64,000 nt of DNA from Brevundimonas vesicularis (GTDB lineage Bacteria; Pseudomonadota; Alphaproteobacteria; Caulobacterales; Caulobacteraceae): assembly GCF_014204545.1 (NCBI RefSeq), contig NZ_JACHLJ010000003.1, forward strand, positions 372,001 through 436,000, given 5' to 3'. Positions 36,375-46,675 of the stretch are shown here, one piece after another (position 1 is the first letter of the stretch; each line of letters opens with the position of its first letter). A model generated the notes under the pieces. It worked only from the letters and a program-made list of their open reading frames with translations, ran no database searches and was not told the origin of the DNA. Both the position numbers and the translations under genes were made by a program.

Positions 36375-37214
36375 ATGAGCAGCGGGCTCGACATCGCCCT
36401 GATTCAGACGCGCACGCCGGCGACGGCGCGCGAGGCGCTGGTCCATGTCGAGCCCCTGATCCGCGAGGCGGCGTCGGGCGGGGCGAAGTTCGTCCTGACG
36501 CCTGAAGGGACCAATGTCCTGGAGCAACGCCGCGACCGGCGAGCGGCGGCGGTCACCACCGAGGACGAGGACGTCGCCGTGCTGGGCCTGCGTCGTCTGG
36601 CGGCGGAACTGGGCGTCTGGCTGCTGATCGGTTCAGCTATCGTCCGGTCAGGTCAGGCGGGAGACGGCCGCGCCGCCAATCGGTCGCTGCTGATCGATGC
36701 GTCGGGCGGGATCGTGGCCCGATACGACAAGCTGCATGTCTTTGACGTGAACCTGCCCAATGGCGAGACCTATCGCGAGAGCGCGACGGTGCGGCCCGGC
36801 GACGGGGCGGCGGTTGCGGATACGCCCTGGGGTCGGCTGGGTCTGACCATCTGCTACGACATCCGCTTTCCCTATCTGCATCGCCAGCTGGCCAAGGCCG
36901 GGGCGTCGATGATCGCCGTGCCGGCCGCCTTCACCGCCCCGACCGGGGAGGCGCATTGGGAAACCCTGTTGCGCGCCCGCGCCATCGAGACGGGGGCCTT
37001 CGTTTTGGCGCCGGCGCAGGGCGGACTGCACGAGGACGGTCGCCGCACCTGGGGGCGATCCACCGTCGTCGGCCCGTGGGGCGAGATCATCGCCAAGGCG
37101 GATCACGACGAGCCTTGCATCGTGCATGCGAAACTGGACATGGAGGCCGTGGCAAGGGCGCGCGCCGCCGTGCCCAGCCTGACCCACGATCGCGATTTCC
37201 TGCCCGCTGTTTGA
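36375..37214 (+). CDS. Carbon-nitrogen hydrolase (nitrilase/Nit family)
   Basis: A 279-aa enzyme with the catalytic triad E44 (LTPEGTN), K119 (RYDKLHVFD) and C160 (LTICYDIRFP). The YDKLHVFDVNLPNGETYRES segment is that of Nit1/Nit2-type deaminated-glutathione or omega-amidases rather than true nitrilases. A location next to a glutaredoxin gene agrees with a glutathione repair role, which is an inference. Confidence 0.9.
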   Translation: MSSGLDIALIQTRTPATAREALVHVEPLIREAASGGAKFVLTPEGTNVLEQRRDRRAAAVTTEDEDVAVLGLRRLAAELGVWLLIGSAIVRSGQAGDGRAANRSLLIDASGGIVARYDKLHVFDVNLPNGETYRESATVRPGDGAAVADTPWGRLGLTICYDIRFPYLHRQLAKAGASMIAVPAAFTAPTGEAHWETLLRARAIETGAFVLAPAQGGLHEDGRRTWGRSTVVGPWGEIIAKADHDEPCIVHAKLDMEAVARARAAVPSLTHDRDFLPAV

Positions 37215-37220
37215 CGCCCC

Positions 37221-37655
37221 ATGATCCGCTACGCCTTGAAATGCGACCAGGCCCACGCCTTCGAAGCCTGGTTTGGCTCCTCGACCGACTATGACGATCA
37301 GGCGGCGCGGGGGCTGGTGGAATGCCCGTTCTGCGGATCGCACGCGGTCGAAAAGGCGATCATGGCCCCGGCCGTCAGCGGCGCCCGCAAGGCCGATCCC
37401 GCCTCTGACGTCGCCGCCAAGATGCAGACGATGATGATGGCCGCCGCCCGCGAGGTTCGCGCCCATGTCGAGGCCAACTTCGACTATGTCGGCGACACCT
37501 TCGCCCGCGAGGCGCGCGACATCCACGAGGGTCGGTCCGAGAAGCGCGAAATCTATGGCGAGGCCACGCCCGCCGAGGTCAAGAAGCTGAAGGACGACGG
37601 GGTGCCGGTCTCAGCCCTGCCGGCTGCGCCCGTCGATCCGGCCAAGGTGAACTGA
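37221..37655 (+). CDS. DUF1178 family protein
   Basis: A 144-aa protein with N-terminal MIRYALKCDQAHAFEAWFGSSTDYDDQAARGLVECPFCGS, including a lone Cys and a CPFC pair suggestive of zinc binding. The C-terminal half is AREARDIHEGRSEKREIYGEAT. This matches the widespread alphaproteobacterial DUF1178 family, whose function is unknown. Located between nitrilase and GNAT genes, with stop/start overlap to the latter (37655). Confidence 0.87.
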   Translation: MIRYALKCDQAHAFEAWFGSSTDYDDQAARGLVECPFCGSHAVEKAIMAPAVSGARKADPASDVAAKMQTMMMAAAREVRAHVEANFDYVGDTFAREARDIHEGRSEKREIYGEATPAEVKKLKDDGVPVSALPAAPVDPAKVN

Positions 37656-38152
37656 TGACCCTGCAATGGCGGCCCATGAGGCCGAAGGACATCGATGCGG
37701 TGGTGGAGGTGGCGCGGCTGTCGTTTCCCGACCATTTCGAGGATCGCGCCTGCTTCCAGAACCGTCTGGCGCTTTATCCGCGCGGCTGTTTCGTGCTGGA
37801 GGGGGGCGACGGCGCCGCGCGGGGCTATCTGATCGCCTATCCGTGGAAGGCCGAGAGCGCGCCGCCGCTGAATACGGTGATCGAAGGCCTGCCGGCCGAG
37901 CCGGACCTGATCTATCTGCACGATCTGGCCCTGCATCCCGAGGCGCGGGGCGGCGGCGTGACCGGCGCCATCGTCGAGCGATTGGCCGAACAGGCGACGG
38001 AAGACGGCTGGCCCGCCATCGCCCTGGTCGCCGTCAATGACGCCGTCGGCTTCTGGTCGCGACACGGTTTCGTCGAACAACCCGCCGAGGCCATGGCGGC
38101 CAAGCTGGCCAGCTACGGCGCAGACGCCCGCTATATGCTGCGACCGCTCTAG
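37655..38152 (+). CDS. GNAT family N-acetyltransferase
   Basis: A 165-aa single GNAT domain. The acetyl-CoA-binding region LHDLALHPEARGGGVTGAIVERLAEQA fits motif A (R/Q-x-x-G-x-G/A, here RGGGVTG). The substrate is not predictable. Last gene of the grxC operon, sharing CTAG (38149-38152) as stop with the convergent UrcA gene. Confidence 0.88.
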   Translation: MTLQWRPMRPKDIDAVVEVARLSFPDHFEDRACFQNRLALYPRGCFVLEGGDGAARGYLIAYPWKAESAPPLNTVIEGLPAEPDLIYLHDLALHPEARGGGVTGAIVERLAEQATEDGWPAIALVAVNDAVGFWSRHGFVEQPAEAMAAKLASYGADARYMLRPL

Positions 38153-38460
38153 CGCCGATTGAGCGCGGTCTGGCCGCCCGCACGCACGAAATGCATACGT
38201 TGAGGACGGGGCAGGGCGACATAGGCCCGGCGTCTCATTTCACGCTCGCAGACGCTGGCGTCGCCAAGGCTGTCGGGCGTCAGGACCGCGCGATGGACCG
38301 CGCACCAGTCGCGGCTGGCGGTGCGGATGCGGCCGGCCAGGATCATGGCCTCGCCCGGTCGAGCCATGTTCAGCCCCTCGGCGTGCACATGCATGTCCGG
38401 CGCCTCGCCCGCGGCCAGGGCGGAGGCAAGCGCGGCGGCGATCATCAAACCCATCGTCAT
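38149..38460 (-). CDS. UrcA-like small secreted protein
   Basis: A 103-aa protein with an N-terminal signal-like helix (MGLMIAAALASALAAGEA). The mature part EGLNMARPGEAMILAGRIRTASRDWCAVHRAVLTPDSLGDASVCEREMRRRA follows the UrcA layout: a strand, an L-x-x-R-I-x-x-A helix, and two cysteines. The family is common in Caulobacterales and sphingomonads with unknown role. Assigned by pattern only. Confidence 0.65.
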   Translation of the reverse strand: MTMGLMIAAALASALAAGEAPDMHVHAEGLNMARPGEAMILAGRIRTASRDWCAVHRAVLTPDSLGDASVCEREMRRRAYVALPRPQRMHFVRAGGQTALNRR

Positions 38461-38686
38461 CTCCCATCGGAATGGGCCTGCGTCAGGCCCGTCGTGGGAA
38501 AGAGGCGTCCGTCTGCGGCGTCGGATGCGGCGTCAGGGATGAAATATCGGTAAGGCGGCGATCAGCGCGGCGAACGCCCGCTCTGGTCTTTCTGTCCACA
38601 TGCCTGTAAGAGGCGCGCGCCTCCCGCATGCCTTTTCATGACCAGCGGCCGCCCGTATGCCGGCCGCGCCTTTTCGCGATACTCAA

Positions 38687-40519
38687 ATGAACCTGCGCAA
38701 CGTCGCCATCATCGCCCACGTTGACCACGGCAAAACGACCCTGGTTGACCAACTGCTCGCCCAATCCGGCGTGTTCCGAGCCAATGAGGCGACGACCGAA
38801 CGCGCCATGGACTCCAACGACCAGGAAAAAGAGCGCGGCATCACCATCCTGGCCAAGTGCACCTCGGTGCTCTGGAACGGCAAGGCGGGCGAAACCCGCA
38901 TCAACATCATCGACACCCCCGGCCACGCCGACTTCGGCGGCGAGGTCGAGCGCATCCTGGGCATGGTGGACGGCTGCGTCATCCTGGTCGACGCCGAAGA
39001 GGGCGTCATGCCCCAGACCAAGTTCGTGCTGACCAAGGCGCTGAAGATGGGCCTGCGACCGATCCTGTGCATCAACAAGGTCGACCGCGCCCACGCCGAT
39101 CCGGACCGCGTCCACAACGAAACCTTCGACCTGTTCGCCGCCATCGGCGCGACGGACGAGCAGCTGGACTTCCCGCACATCTACGCCTCGGGCCGCAACG
39201 GCTGGGCGACGCTGGACCTGAACCAGCCCAACGACAATCTGGCCCCGCTGTTCGACCTGATCGTCGATCACGTCCCGCCGCCCGCCGTCCAGGCCAACCG
39301 CGACAAGCCCTTCCGCATGCTGGACGTGCTGATCGAAAGCGATCCGTTCCTGGGTCGTCTGCTGACCGGCCGCATCGAAAGCGGCAAGGCCGTTCCCGGC
39401 ATGGCGATCCACGCCTTGGACCGTGAAGGCAAGGAAATCGAACGCGGCCGCATCACTAAGGTGCTGGCGTTCCGCGGCTTGAAGCGTCAGGCCCTGGACG
39501 AGGGTTCGGAAGCGGGCGACATCGTCGCCATCGCCGGCATGTCCAAGGCGACCGTGGCCGACACCCTGTGCGCCATGGAGGTCACCGAGCCTCTGCCCGC
39601 CCAGCCGATCGATCCGCCCACCATCTCCATGACCGTCTCGGTCAACGACAGCCCCCTGGCCGGTCGCGAAGGCGACAAAGTCCAGTCGCGCGTCATCCGT
39701 GACCGCCTGCTGAAGGAGGCCGAGGCCAACGTGGCCATCCGCGTGACCACGACCGAAGGCGGCGACGCCTATGAAGTCGCCGGCCGTGGCGAACTGCAGC
39801 TGGGCGTTCTGATCGAAAACATGCGCCGCGAAGGCTTCGAGGTTTCGATCTCGCGTCCGCGCGTGGTGTTCCAGACCGGCGAGAACGGCGAGAAACTGGA
39901 GCCGATCGAAGACGTCATGATCGACGTCGACGACGAGTTCTCGGGCATCGTCATCGAGAAGCTGTCGGCCCGTAAGGCCGAAATGACCGACATGGGCCCG
40001 TCGGGCGCCGGCAAGACCCGCATCAGCCTGAAGGCGCCGTCGCGTTCGCTGATCGGCTATCAGGGCGAGTTCCTGACCGACACGCGCGGTTCGGGCGTGC
40101 TGAACCGCGTGTTCAGCCACTATGAGCCGCACAAGGGCGCGATCGCCGGTCGTCTGAAGGGCGTTCTGATCTCGAACTCTGACGGTGAAACCGCCGCCTT
40201 CGCCCTGTGGAACCTGGAAGACCGCGGCATCATGTTCGTCGGCGCCGGCGAGAAGACCTATCAGGGCATGATCATCGGCGAGAACGCGCGCTGGGACGAC
40301 CTGGACGTCAACCCGATCAAGGGCAAGCAGCTGACCAACGTCCGCGCCTCCGGCAAGGACGAGGCCGTTCGCCTGACCCCGCCGCGCCAGATGTCGCTGG
40401 AACAGGCCATCGCCTATATCGACGACGATGAGCTGGTCGAGGTGACGCCCAAGTCCATCCGCCTGCGCAAGCAGACGCTGAACCCGTCGTTCCGCAAGAA
40501 GCGCGTTCGCCCGGAGTAG
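38687..40519 (+). CDS. typA: Ribosome-associated GTPase TypA/BipA
   Basis: Translational GTPase involved in stress and cold-dependent ribosome assembly (610 aa). The G1 motif HVDHGKTT is at 11-18; G2/G3 marks are ERGITI and [16 protein letters not shown] is G4. The EF-G-like domains and BipA C-terminal domain ([34 protein letters not shown]) are complete. ATG 38687 is chosen as the family start; an upstream ATG at 38657 adds non-conserved residues. Confidence 0.97.
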   Translation: MNLRNVAIIAHVDHGKTTLVDQLLAQSGVFRANEATTERAMDSNDQEKERGITILAKCTSVLWNGKAGETRINIIDTPGHADFGGEVERILGMVDGCVILVDAEEGVMPQTKFVLTKALKMGLRPILCINKVDRAHADPDRVHNETFDLFAAIGATDEQLDFPHIYASGRNGWATLDLNQPNDNLAPLFDLIVDHVPPPAVQANRDKPFRMLDVLIESDPFLGRLLTGRIESGKAVPGMAIHALDREGKEIERGRITKVLAFRGLKRQALDEGSEAGDIVAIAGMSKATVADTLCAMEVTEPLPAQPIDPPTISMTVSVNDSPLAGREGDKVQSRVIRDRLLKEAEANVAIRVTTTEGGDAYEVAGRGELQLGVLIENMRREGFEVSISRPRVVFQTGENGEKLEPIEDVMIDVDDEFSGIVIEKLSARKAEMTDMGPSGAGKTRISLKAPSRSLIGYQGEFLTDTRGSGVLNRVFSHYEPHKGAIAGRLKGVLISNSDGETAAFALWNLEDRGIMFVGAGEKTYQGMIIGENARWDDLDVNPIKGKQLTNVRASGKDEAVRLTPPRQMSLEQAIAYIDDDELVEVTPKSIRLRKQTLNPSFRKKRVRPE

Positions 40520-40570
40520 TCAGCAATCCCTGACTGACGTGCGGTGGGATGCGGCCTATAGACGGCTGAC

Positions 40571-43276
40571 ATGAACGCCTCGCCCAGTCTGGATGACCGC
40601 CTTGACGAGGCCGCCCGCGCGGAAGACCCGCGCGCGGCGGTCTCTGTCGTTTTGCGCGAGACCTATGACGCCGCCCGCGCCCGGGTCGAGCGCAAGCTGG
40701 ACGGCGGCATGAAGGGTCGCGACGTGGCGCGTCTGTACGCCGCGGCCGCCGACGAGATGCTGGCCGGCCTGTGGCGGGTGGCGACCCAGACGTTGTGGCC
40801 AACCTCGCCGGTCGAGGCCGAGCGGCTGGCCCTTGTCGCGGTCGGGGGCTACGGCCGGGGCGTGCTGGCGCCCCATTCCGATCTGGACCTGCTGTTCCTG
40901 AGGTCGTCGAAGGCGACGCCGCGCGGCGAGCAGGTGATCCAGTTCGTGCTCTATGTGCTTTGGGACCTGGGGGCCAAGGTCGGGTCGGCGGTGCGCTCGG
41001 TCGAGGAATGTCTGAGCCTGTCGCGAACCGACATGACGGTGCGGACGACCCTGCTGGAGGCGCGTCCGCTGGCGGGGGACGAGGCGCTGGCCCAGCTGAT
41101 GATCGGCCGGTTTCGCGACATGGTGTCGAAATCCGATCCCCGCCCCTTCATCGCCGCCAAGCTGGAGGAGCGGGCCGCCCGGCACGAGAAGGCCGGCTCG
41201 ACCCGCTACAAGGTCGAACCCAACGTCAAGGACGGCAAAGGGGGCTTGCGCGACCTGAACACCCTGTACTGGATCGCCCGGTCCCTGGCGCCCGAAAGCC
41301 GGCTGGGCGCGACGGTGATGGACGAACTGTTCACCCCGCGCGAGCGCCGCACGTCGGACGAGGCGTTCGACTTCCTGTGGCGGGTCCGCATTCATCTGCA
41401 TCTGATCGCGGGCCGGGCCGAAGAGAAGCTGACGTTCGACATGCAGCCCGAGGTGGCCCGGCGCATGGGCTGGCGTGGGCGCGGCGACGAACCGGCGGTC
41501 GAGCGGTTCATGCGGCGATACTTTCTGGTGGCCCGCGACGTCGGCGCCCTGACCCGCGCCATGTCGGCCAAGCTGGAGGCGCGCCACCAGAAGACGGCGC
41601 ATGGCCTGTCGCGTCTGATGGCGCCGTTCCGGCCCGCCCCCCGGCGCAAGCTGGACGTCGAGGGGTTCTGGATCGATCAGGGGCGTCTGTCGGTCGAGGG
41701 GCCGGAGGTGTTCGCCGCCGCTCCGGTCAAGCTGCTGACCCTGTTCGTCTGCGCCGACAAGCACGACCTGGACCTGCATCCCGACGCCTTTTCGGCGGTG
41801 ACGCGCTCTCTGTCGCTGGTGACGCCCCGACTGAGGCGCGATCCGGCGGCGACGCGGGCGTTCTTGGACGTTCTGGCGCACGGGCAGCGGCCCTATCGCG
41901 TCCTGACCATCATGAACGAGACGGGCCTGCTGGGGCGATTCCTGCCCGAATGGGGGCGGATCGTCGGCCAGACCCAGTTCAACATGTACCACGCCTATAC
42001 GGTCGACGAGCACACGCTTCAGGCCATCGGCATCATCAACGACATCGCGCGCGGCAAGCTGAAGACCGACCACCCGATGGCCAGCGAGATCGTGCATCTG
42101 ATCTCGGACATGGAAGCCCTGATGCTGGGCATGCTGCTGCACGACGTGGGCAAAGGCGGCGAGCGGGGGCAGTTGGAGGACGGCGCCATCGCCGCGCGCC
42201 GGGCGTGCGAGCGGCTGGGCGTCGATCCGCGTCGGATCGAACTGGTCGTCTGGCTTGTGCGCAGCCATCTGGCGCTGTCCGACTATGCCCAGAAGCGCGA
42301 CCTGTCGGACCCGGCGACCATCCGCGCCTTCGCCGAACTGGTCGGCGATCCCGAGCGACTGCGAATGCTGCTGGTCCTGACCGTCGCCGATATCCGGGCC
42401 GTGGGGCCGGGGGTGTGGAACGGCTGGAAGGGTCAGCTGATGCGCACCCTCTACAACCAGGTCGCCGCCCTGTTCCGGGGCGAGGACGTGACGCGCGAGG
42501 ATCCGCTGGCGGCGCATCCCGCCCTGGTCCAGCGGGCGCGCGAGACGGGCGCGGCGGCCGAAGCGGCCCCGACCGCTCCGGTGCAGGGGCTGGCGGTCCA
42601 GACCACCGAAATCTCCATCGCCGCCGCCGACCGGCCGGGCCTGTTCGCCGATCTGGCCCAGACCATGGCCGCGCTTGGGGCCGACGTGACCGACGCCCGC
42701 GTGGCGACCGAGGACGGCGTCGTTCTGGACGTGTTTCGTGTTCAGGACGGAGCGGGCCTGCCCTATGGCCAGGCCGAGCCGCGTCGCCTGAAGGCTTTGG
42801 TCGAGGCCCTGGAAAAGGCCGCGCGGGGCGAGGGCCGCATCGGCCAGGCCCCCGATCCGACCGGCAATGCGCGCAAGGCCGCCTTCGAGGTGCGGCCCGT
42901 GGTCATGGTTGATCACCACGCCAGCGAGACGGCGACGGTGGTCGAGGTCTCGGGCGCCGACCGGCCCGGCCTGCTGGCGGCCCTCTCGCGCGTGTTCAAC
43001 GACGAGGGGCTGAACATCCGTTCGGCCCATGTCGCCAGCTATGGCGAACGGGCGGTGGACAGTTTCTACGTCGTGGATCGCAAGGGTCGGAAGATCACCT
43101 CGGAACAGCGGATCGCCGAACTGCGCACCGCGCTTGAGGCTGTGCTGGACAGCCGCGCGCCCGCGCCCGCCGGACGCAAGGTCGCCTCGGCCCGCGCCAG
43201 CGCGCGCGACGTCTCTGACCTGGGCCGCCGCAGCCCGCGCGCAAAGCCCGTATCGCCCGGCGAACAAGCGCGCTAA
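40571..43276 (+). CDS. glnD: [Protein-PII] uridylyltransferase / uridylyl-removing enzyme
   Basis: Nitrogen sensor that uridylylates PII (GlnB/GlnK) and removes the group when glutamine is high (901 aa). Domains in order: nucleotidyltransferase with GGYGRG (92-97) and D104/D106 (SDLDLLF), the GlnE-like linker, the HD domain (LLHDVGKGG), and two C-terminal ACT domains (DRPGLFADLAQTM and DRPGLLAALSRVF) that sense glutamine. About 50 nt follow typA. Confidence 0.97.
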   Translation: MNASPSLDDRLDEAARAEDPRAAVSVVLRETYDAARARVERKLDGGMKGRDVARLYAAAADEMLAGLWRVATQTLWPTSPVEAERLALVAVGGYGRGVLAPHSDLDLLFLRSSKATPRGEQVIQFVLYVLWDLGAKVGSAVRSVEECLSLSRTDMTVRTTLLEARPLAGDEALAQLMIGRFRDMVSKSDPRPFIAAKLEERAARHEKAGSTRYKVEPNVKDGKGGLRDLNTLYWIARSLAPESRLGATVMDELFTPRERRTSDEAFDFLWRVRIHLHLIAGRAEEKLTFDMQPEVARRMGWRGRGDEPAVERFMRRYFLVARDVGALTRAMSAKLEARHQKTAHGLSRLMAPFRPAPRRKLDVEGFWIDQGRLSVEGPEVFAAAPVKLLTLFVCADKHDLDLHPDAFSAVTRSLSLVTPRLRRDPAATRAFLDVLAHGQRPYRVLTIMNETGLLGRFLPEWGRIVGQTQFNMYHAYTVDEHTLQAIGIINDIARGKLKTDHPMASEIVHLISDMEALMLGMLLHDVGKGGERGQLEDGAIAARRACERLGVDPRRIELVVWLVRSHLALSDYAQKRDLSDPATIRAFAELVGDPERLRMLLVLTVADIRAVGPGVWNGWKGQLMRTLYNQVAALFRGEDVTREDPLAAHPALVQRARETGAAAEAAPTAPVQGLAVQTTEISIAAADRPGLFADLAQTMAALGADVTDARVATEDGVVLDVFRVQDGAGLPYGQAEPRRLKALVEALEKAARGEGRIGQAPDPTGNARKAAFEVRPVVMVDHHASETATVVEVSGADRPGLLAALSRVFNDEGLNIRSAHVASYGERAVDSFYVVDRKGRKITSEQRIAELRTALEAVLDSRAPAPAGRKVASARASARDVSDLGRRSPRAKPVSPGEQAR

Positions 43277-43293
43277 GCGACAGGATCAGATGT

Positions 43294-43424
43294 CCGCTCA
43301 TCCCCGCGAAAGCGGGGACCCAGGTCTTTGGGCGATCAGGCCTTTCCAGTTGGCGATATGCCAATCCCGGACAGGTCAGTGCGCCCCGAAAGCACTGGAT
43401 CCCCGCTTTCGCGGGGATGAGCGG
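43294..43424. repeat. REPIN-like inverted repeat pair between glnD and murJ
   Basis: Two 30-bp arms at 43294-43323 and 43395-43424 are inverted copies with 29 of 30 matches, separated by 71 bp. Each arm has its own hairpin, TCCCCGC-GAAA-GCGGGGA. The layout is that of a REP doublet (REPIN) or small non-autonomous palindromic element. It occupies nearly the whole gap between glnD and murJ. Confidence 0.8.
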
Positions 43425-43446
43425 GGAGAATAGAGCCAAAGATCGC

Positions 43447-45042
43447 ATGAGCCTCGCCCGAAACACCCTGGTGCAGTCGACCCTGACGCTGGGCAGTCGA
43501 ATTCTCGGCTTCGTGCGCGACATGGCGCTGGCGGCGCGCTTCGGCCAGGGACCGATGATGGACGCCTTCACCACGGCGTTGATGCTGCCCAACATGTTCC
43601 GCCGTCTGTTCGCCGAGGGCGCCTTCGCCCAAGCCTTCGTGCCGGTCTATGGCGGGGTTCGGGCGCGCGAGGGCGAGGAAGCCGCCGCCGTCACGGCGTC
43701 CGAGGCGCTCAGCTTCATGCTGGCGGTCGTCGCCGGCTTCTGCATCCTGCTGCAGGTCGTGATGCCCTGGATCATGCCGTGGCTGCTGTCGGCCTATCAG
43801 GGCCAGCCTGAGGTGCTGCGCGCCGCCGTGATCGCGACCCAACTGGCCATGCCCTATCTGGCCTGTATGACCGTGGCCTCGCTTCTGTCGGGCGTACTGA
43901 ACACGGGCGGTCGGTTCGCCCTGTCGGCGGCCGTGCCGGTGTTTCTGAACCTGTGCACCCTGGCCGCCCTGATGCCGCCGCTGATCCTGCCGATCCCGCA
44001 GGAGACGGTGCTGCTGATGGTGACGGCGGCGGTGACGGTGTCGGGCCTGATCCAGGCCAGTCTGCTGTGGTGGGGCGTGCGGCGTCTGGGCGTGCGGCTC
44101 AAGATTGGCCTGCCGCGCATCACGCCGAATGTGCGTCACACCCTGGCGCTCGCCGTGCCGGGCGCCCTGGCGGGCGGGGCGCTGCAGATCAACTCTCTGG
44201 TGTCGCAGTTCCTGACCGGCTCGGACGAGGGCGCGCGCTCGGTGCTGTATAACGCCGACCGGCTGTATCAACTGCCGCTGGGCCTGGTGGGGGTCGCCAT
44301 CGGCCTGGCCTTGGTGCCGCGCCTGACCAAGGCGTTCGTCGACGGGGATCACGAGGGCGGGCAGAAGACGCTGGACGACGGCATCAATCTGGCGATGGCC
44401 TTCACCCTGCCGGCGGCCGTGGCCCTGTTCGTCATTCCCTTCTTCATCATCGACGCGACCGTAACGCGCGGCGCCTTCACCTCGGCCGACGCCGCCCGCA
44501 CCGCCGATGTTTTGCGTCAGTTCGCCTGGGGCGTGCCGGCCTTCGTCCTGGCCAAGGTTCTGACCCCGCCCTTCTTCGCGCGCCAGGACACGCGCCGTCC
44601 GATGATCTTCGCCGTGGCCAGCGTGGTCATAACCGTCATCCTGGGCTCGGCCCTGTTCTTCTGGTTCCGCCGTCAAGGTTGGGACGGGGTGCTGGGCCTG
44701 GCCATCGCCACCAGCACCTCGGCCTGGGTGAATGTCGCCCTTTTGGCCGGGGTCCTGATCCGCGAGAACAGCTGGCGGCCGTCGCCGGCCTTTTTGTCGC
44801 GCATCGCCCGCGTGATCGCCGCCAGCGCCATGATGGCCGCTCTGCTGTTCGCCGCCGACGTCTTCTATCCGCAGCTGGCTCGCCTGTTCCTGGCCAAGGA
44901 GATCGCCGTCCTGGTGGTCTGCGGCGCCGGGGCCGGGCTTTACGGCTTCTGCCTGCTGGCGTTCCGGGCCGTCACCATCTCGGAACTGAAGGCCACGCTG
45001 AAGCGCGAGCCCGGCGGCGGCGCGGTATCCGGTCTGGACTGA
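43447..45042 (+). CDS. murJ: Lipid II flippase MurJ
   Basis: Integral membrane protein of 531 aa (about 14 helices) of the MVF family that flips lipid II across the inner membrane. The N-terminus VQSTLTLGSRILGFVRDMALAARFGQGPMMDAFTTALMLPNMFRRLFAEGAFAQAFVPVY is the strongest family signature. ATG 43447 is chosen; an upstream ATG at 43417 lies inside the palindromic repeat. glnD-murJ-trpS order is seen in related alphaproteobacteria. Confidence 0.96.
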   Translation: MSLARNTLVQSTLTLGSRILGFVRDMALAARFGQGPMMDAFTTALMLPNMFRRLFAEGAFAQAFVPVYGGVRAREGEEAAAVTASEALSFMLAVVAGFCILLQVVMPWIMPWLLSAYQGQPEVLRAAVIATQLAMPYLACMTVASLLSGVLNTGGRFALSAAVPVFLNLCTLAALMPPLILPIPQETVLLMVTAAVTVSGLIQASLLWWGVRRLGVRLKIGLPRITPNVRHTLALAVPGALAGGALQINSLVSQFLTGSDEGARSVLYNADRLYQLPLGLVGVAIGLALVPRLTKAFVDGDHEGGQKTLDDGINLAMAFTLPAAVALFVIPFFIIDATVTRGAFTSADAARTADVLRQFAWGVPAFVLAKVLTPPFFARQDTRRPMIFAVASVVITVILGSALFFWFRRQGWDGVLGLAIATSTSAWVNVALLAGVLIRENSWRPSPAFLSRIARVIAASAMMAALLFAADVFYPQLARLFLAKEIAVLVVCGAGAGLYGFCLLAFRAVTISELKATLKREPGGGAVSGLD

Positions 45043-45167
45043 CAGGCGGCGAACCGATAAGCGCGAGGCCATGACGACCTCGGGCCTGATCCATGACCTG
45101 CGATGGCGCGGCTGAACCGCCGCCTGCCTCGCCACGCCTGCCTTTCGACCTTCCGAGACCCGATCCC

Positions 45168-46211
45168 ATGACCGACCAGACCCCCGCCGTTGCGACCTAT
45201 GACGGCCCGCGCCGCATCCTGTCCGGCATCCAGGCCTCAGGCGCGCTGCACCTGGGCAACTACCTCGGCGCCCTCAAGCGGTTCGTGGAACTGCAGGACC
45301 AGGGCGCGCCGGTCTATGTCTTCGTCGCCGACATGCACGCCATCACCGTGTGGCAGGATCCGGCCAAACTGACGGCCCAGACGCGCGAGATCGCCGCCGC
45401 CTATCTCGCCTCGGGCCTGGATCCGGAAAAGGCGATCATCTTCCCGCAGTCGGCCGTGCGCGCCCATGCGGAACTGGCCTGGATCTTCAACTGCGTCGCC
45501 CGCCTCGGCTGGCTCGACCGGATGACCCAGTTCAAGGAGAAGTCGGGCAAGCACAAGGAACGCTCCTCGGTCGGTCTCTACACCTATCCCGTGCTCCAGG
45601 CGGCCGACATCCTGCTGTACAAGGCCACCGAAGTGCCGGTCGGCGAGGACCAGAAGCAGCATCTGGAGCTGACCCGCGACATCGCCGCCAAGTTCAACAA
45701 CGACTTCGGCGTTCCCGGCTTCTTCCCCGTGCCTGAGCCGATCATCCAGGGGCCGGCGACCCGCGTCATGTCCCTGCGTGACGGAGCGGCCAAGATGTCC
45801 AAGTCGGACCCGTCCGACAACAGCCGCATCAACCTGACGGACGACGCCGACACGATCGCCTCCAAGATCAAGAAGGCCAAGACCGATCCCGAGCCATTGC
45901 CGGAAACCCTGGACGGCCTGAATGAACGGCCCGAGGCCAAGAATCTGGTCGCCATCTATGCGGCGCTGGCGGGCCTGACCCGCGAACAGGTGATCGCACA
46001 GTTCGGCGGCCAGGGCTTCGGCGCCTTCAAGCCGGCGCTAGCGGACCTGGCGGTGTCATCGCTGGCGCCCGTGACGGCCGAAATGCGCCACCTGATGGAC
46101 GATCCGGCCGAGATCGACCGCGTGCTGAAGGCCGGCGCCGAGCGCGCCGCCGAGGTCGCCGATCCCGTGGTGGACGAGGTCAAGAAGATCGTCGGCTTCT
46201 GGAGGGCGTAA
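45168..46211 (+). CDS. trpS: Tryptophan--tRNA ligase
   Basis: Class I synthetase (347 aa). The HIGH-equivalent is [12 protein letters not shown] and the KMSKS loop is [10 protein letters not shown]. The [11 protein letters not shown] and [25 protein letters not shown] blocks are typical. ATG 45168 is the family start; an upstream in-frame ATG adds a Pro-rich non-conserved leader. The last base of its TAA is the first base of the OsmC ATG. Confidence 0.97.
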   Translation: MTDQTPAVATYDGPRRILSGIQASGALHLGNYLGALKRFVELQDQGAPVYVFVADMHAITVWQDPAKLTAQTREIAAAYLASGLDPEKAIIFPQSAVRAHAELAWIFNCVARLGWLDRMTQFKEKSGKHKERSSVGLYTYPVLQAADILLYKATEVPVGEDQKQHLELTRDIAAKFNNDFGVPGFFPVPEPIIQGPATRVMSLRDGAAKMSKSDPSDNSRINLTDDADTIASKIKKAKTDPEPLPETLDGLNERPEAKNLVAIYAALAGLTREQVIAQFGGQGFGAFKPALADLAVSSLAPVTAEMRHLMDDPAEIDRVLKAGAERAAEVADPVVDEVKKIVGFWRA

Positions 46212-46675
46212 TGGGCGTCTACGAGGCCAAGGTCGTCTGGAACCGGGGCGATCAGCCCTTTCTCGACAAGGGTTACAGCCGCGCCCATTCGTGGAGCTTC
46301 GACGGCGGGGCGGTGGTGCCGGGGTCGTCGGCGCCCTCCAGCGTGCCCGTGCCGATGTCCGATCCGGCCGGCGTCGATCCGGAAGAGGCGATGATCGCCT
46401 CTCTGTCCAGCTGCCACATGCTGTGGTTTCTGGCCTTCGCCGCCAACGCCGGCCTGGTGGTCGACACCTATGTCGACGAGGCGTCGGGCAAGATGGGCAA
46501 GGACGATGACGGCAATCGCTACCTCGCCGAGGTGACGCTGCGCCCCTTCACCAGCTTCACCGGCCGCGAGCCTGACCAGGCCGAGATCGACGCCCTGCAT
46601 CACCAGGCCCACGACCATTGCGAAATGGCCCATTCGGTCCGCGCGACCATCACGGTCGAAGCGACGATCCGCTAG
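46211..46675 (+). CDS. OsmC family protein
   Basis: A 154-aa OsmC/Ohr-fold protein. Of the two redox cysteines, one is in SLSSCHMLWFLAFAANAG; the other is in the C-terminal helix HDHCEMAHSVRATI. Members reduce organic hydroperoxides with lipoyl or thiol donors. Coupled to trpS by a one-base overlap (TAATG), so expression follows the synthetase. Convergent with the TrxB-like gene, sharing CTAG. Confidence 0.88.
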   Translation: MGVYEAKVVWNRGDQPFLDKGYSRAHSWSFDGGAVVPGSSAPSSVPVPMSDPAGVDPEEAMIASLSSCHMLWFLAFAANAGLVVDTYVDEASGKMGKDDDGNRYLAEVTLRPFTSFTGREPDQAEIDALHHQAHDHCEMAHSVRATITVEATIR

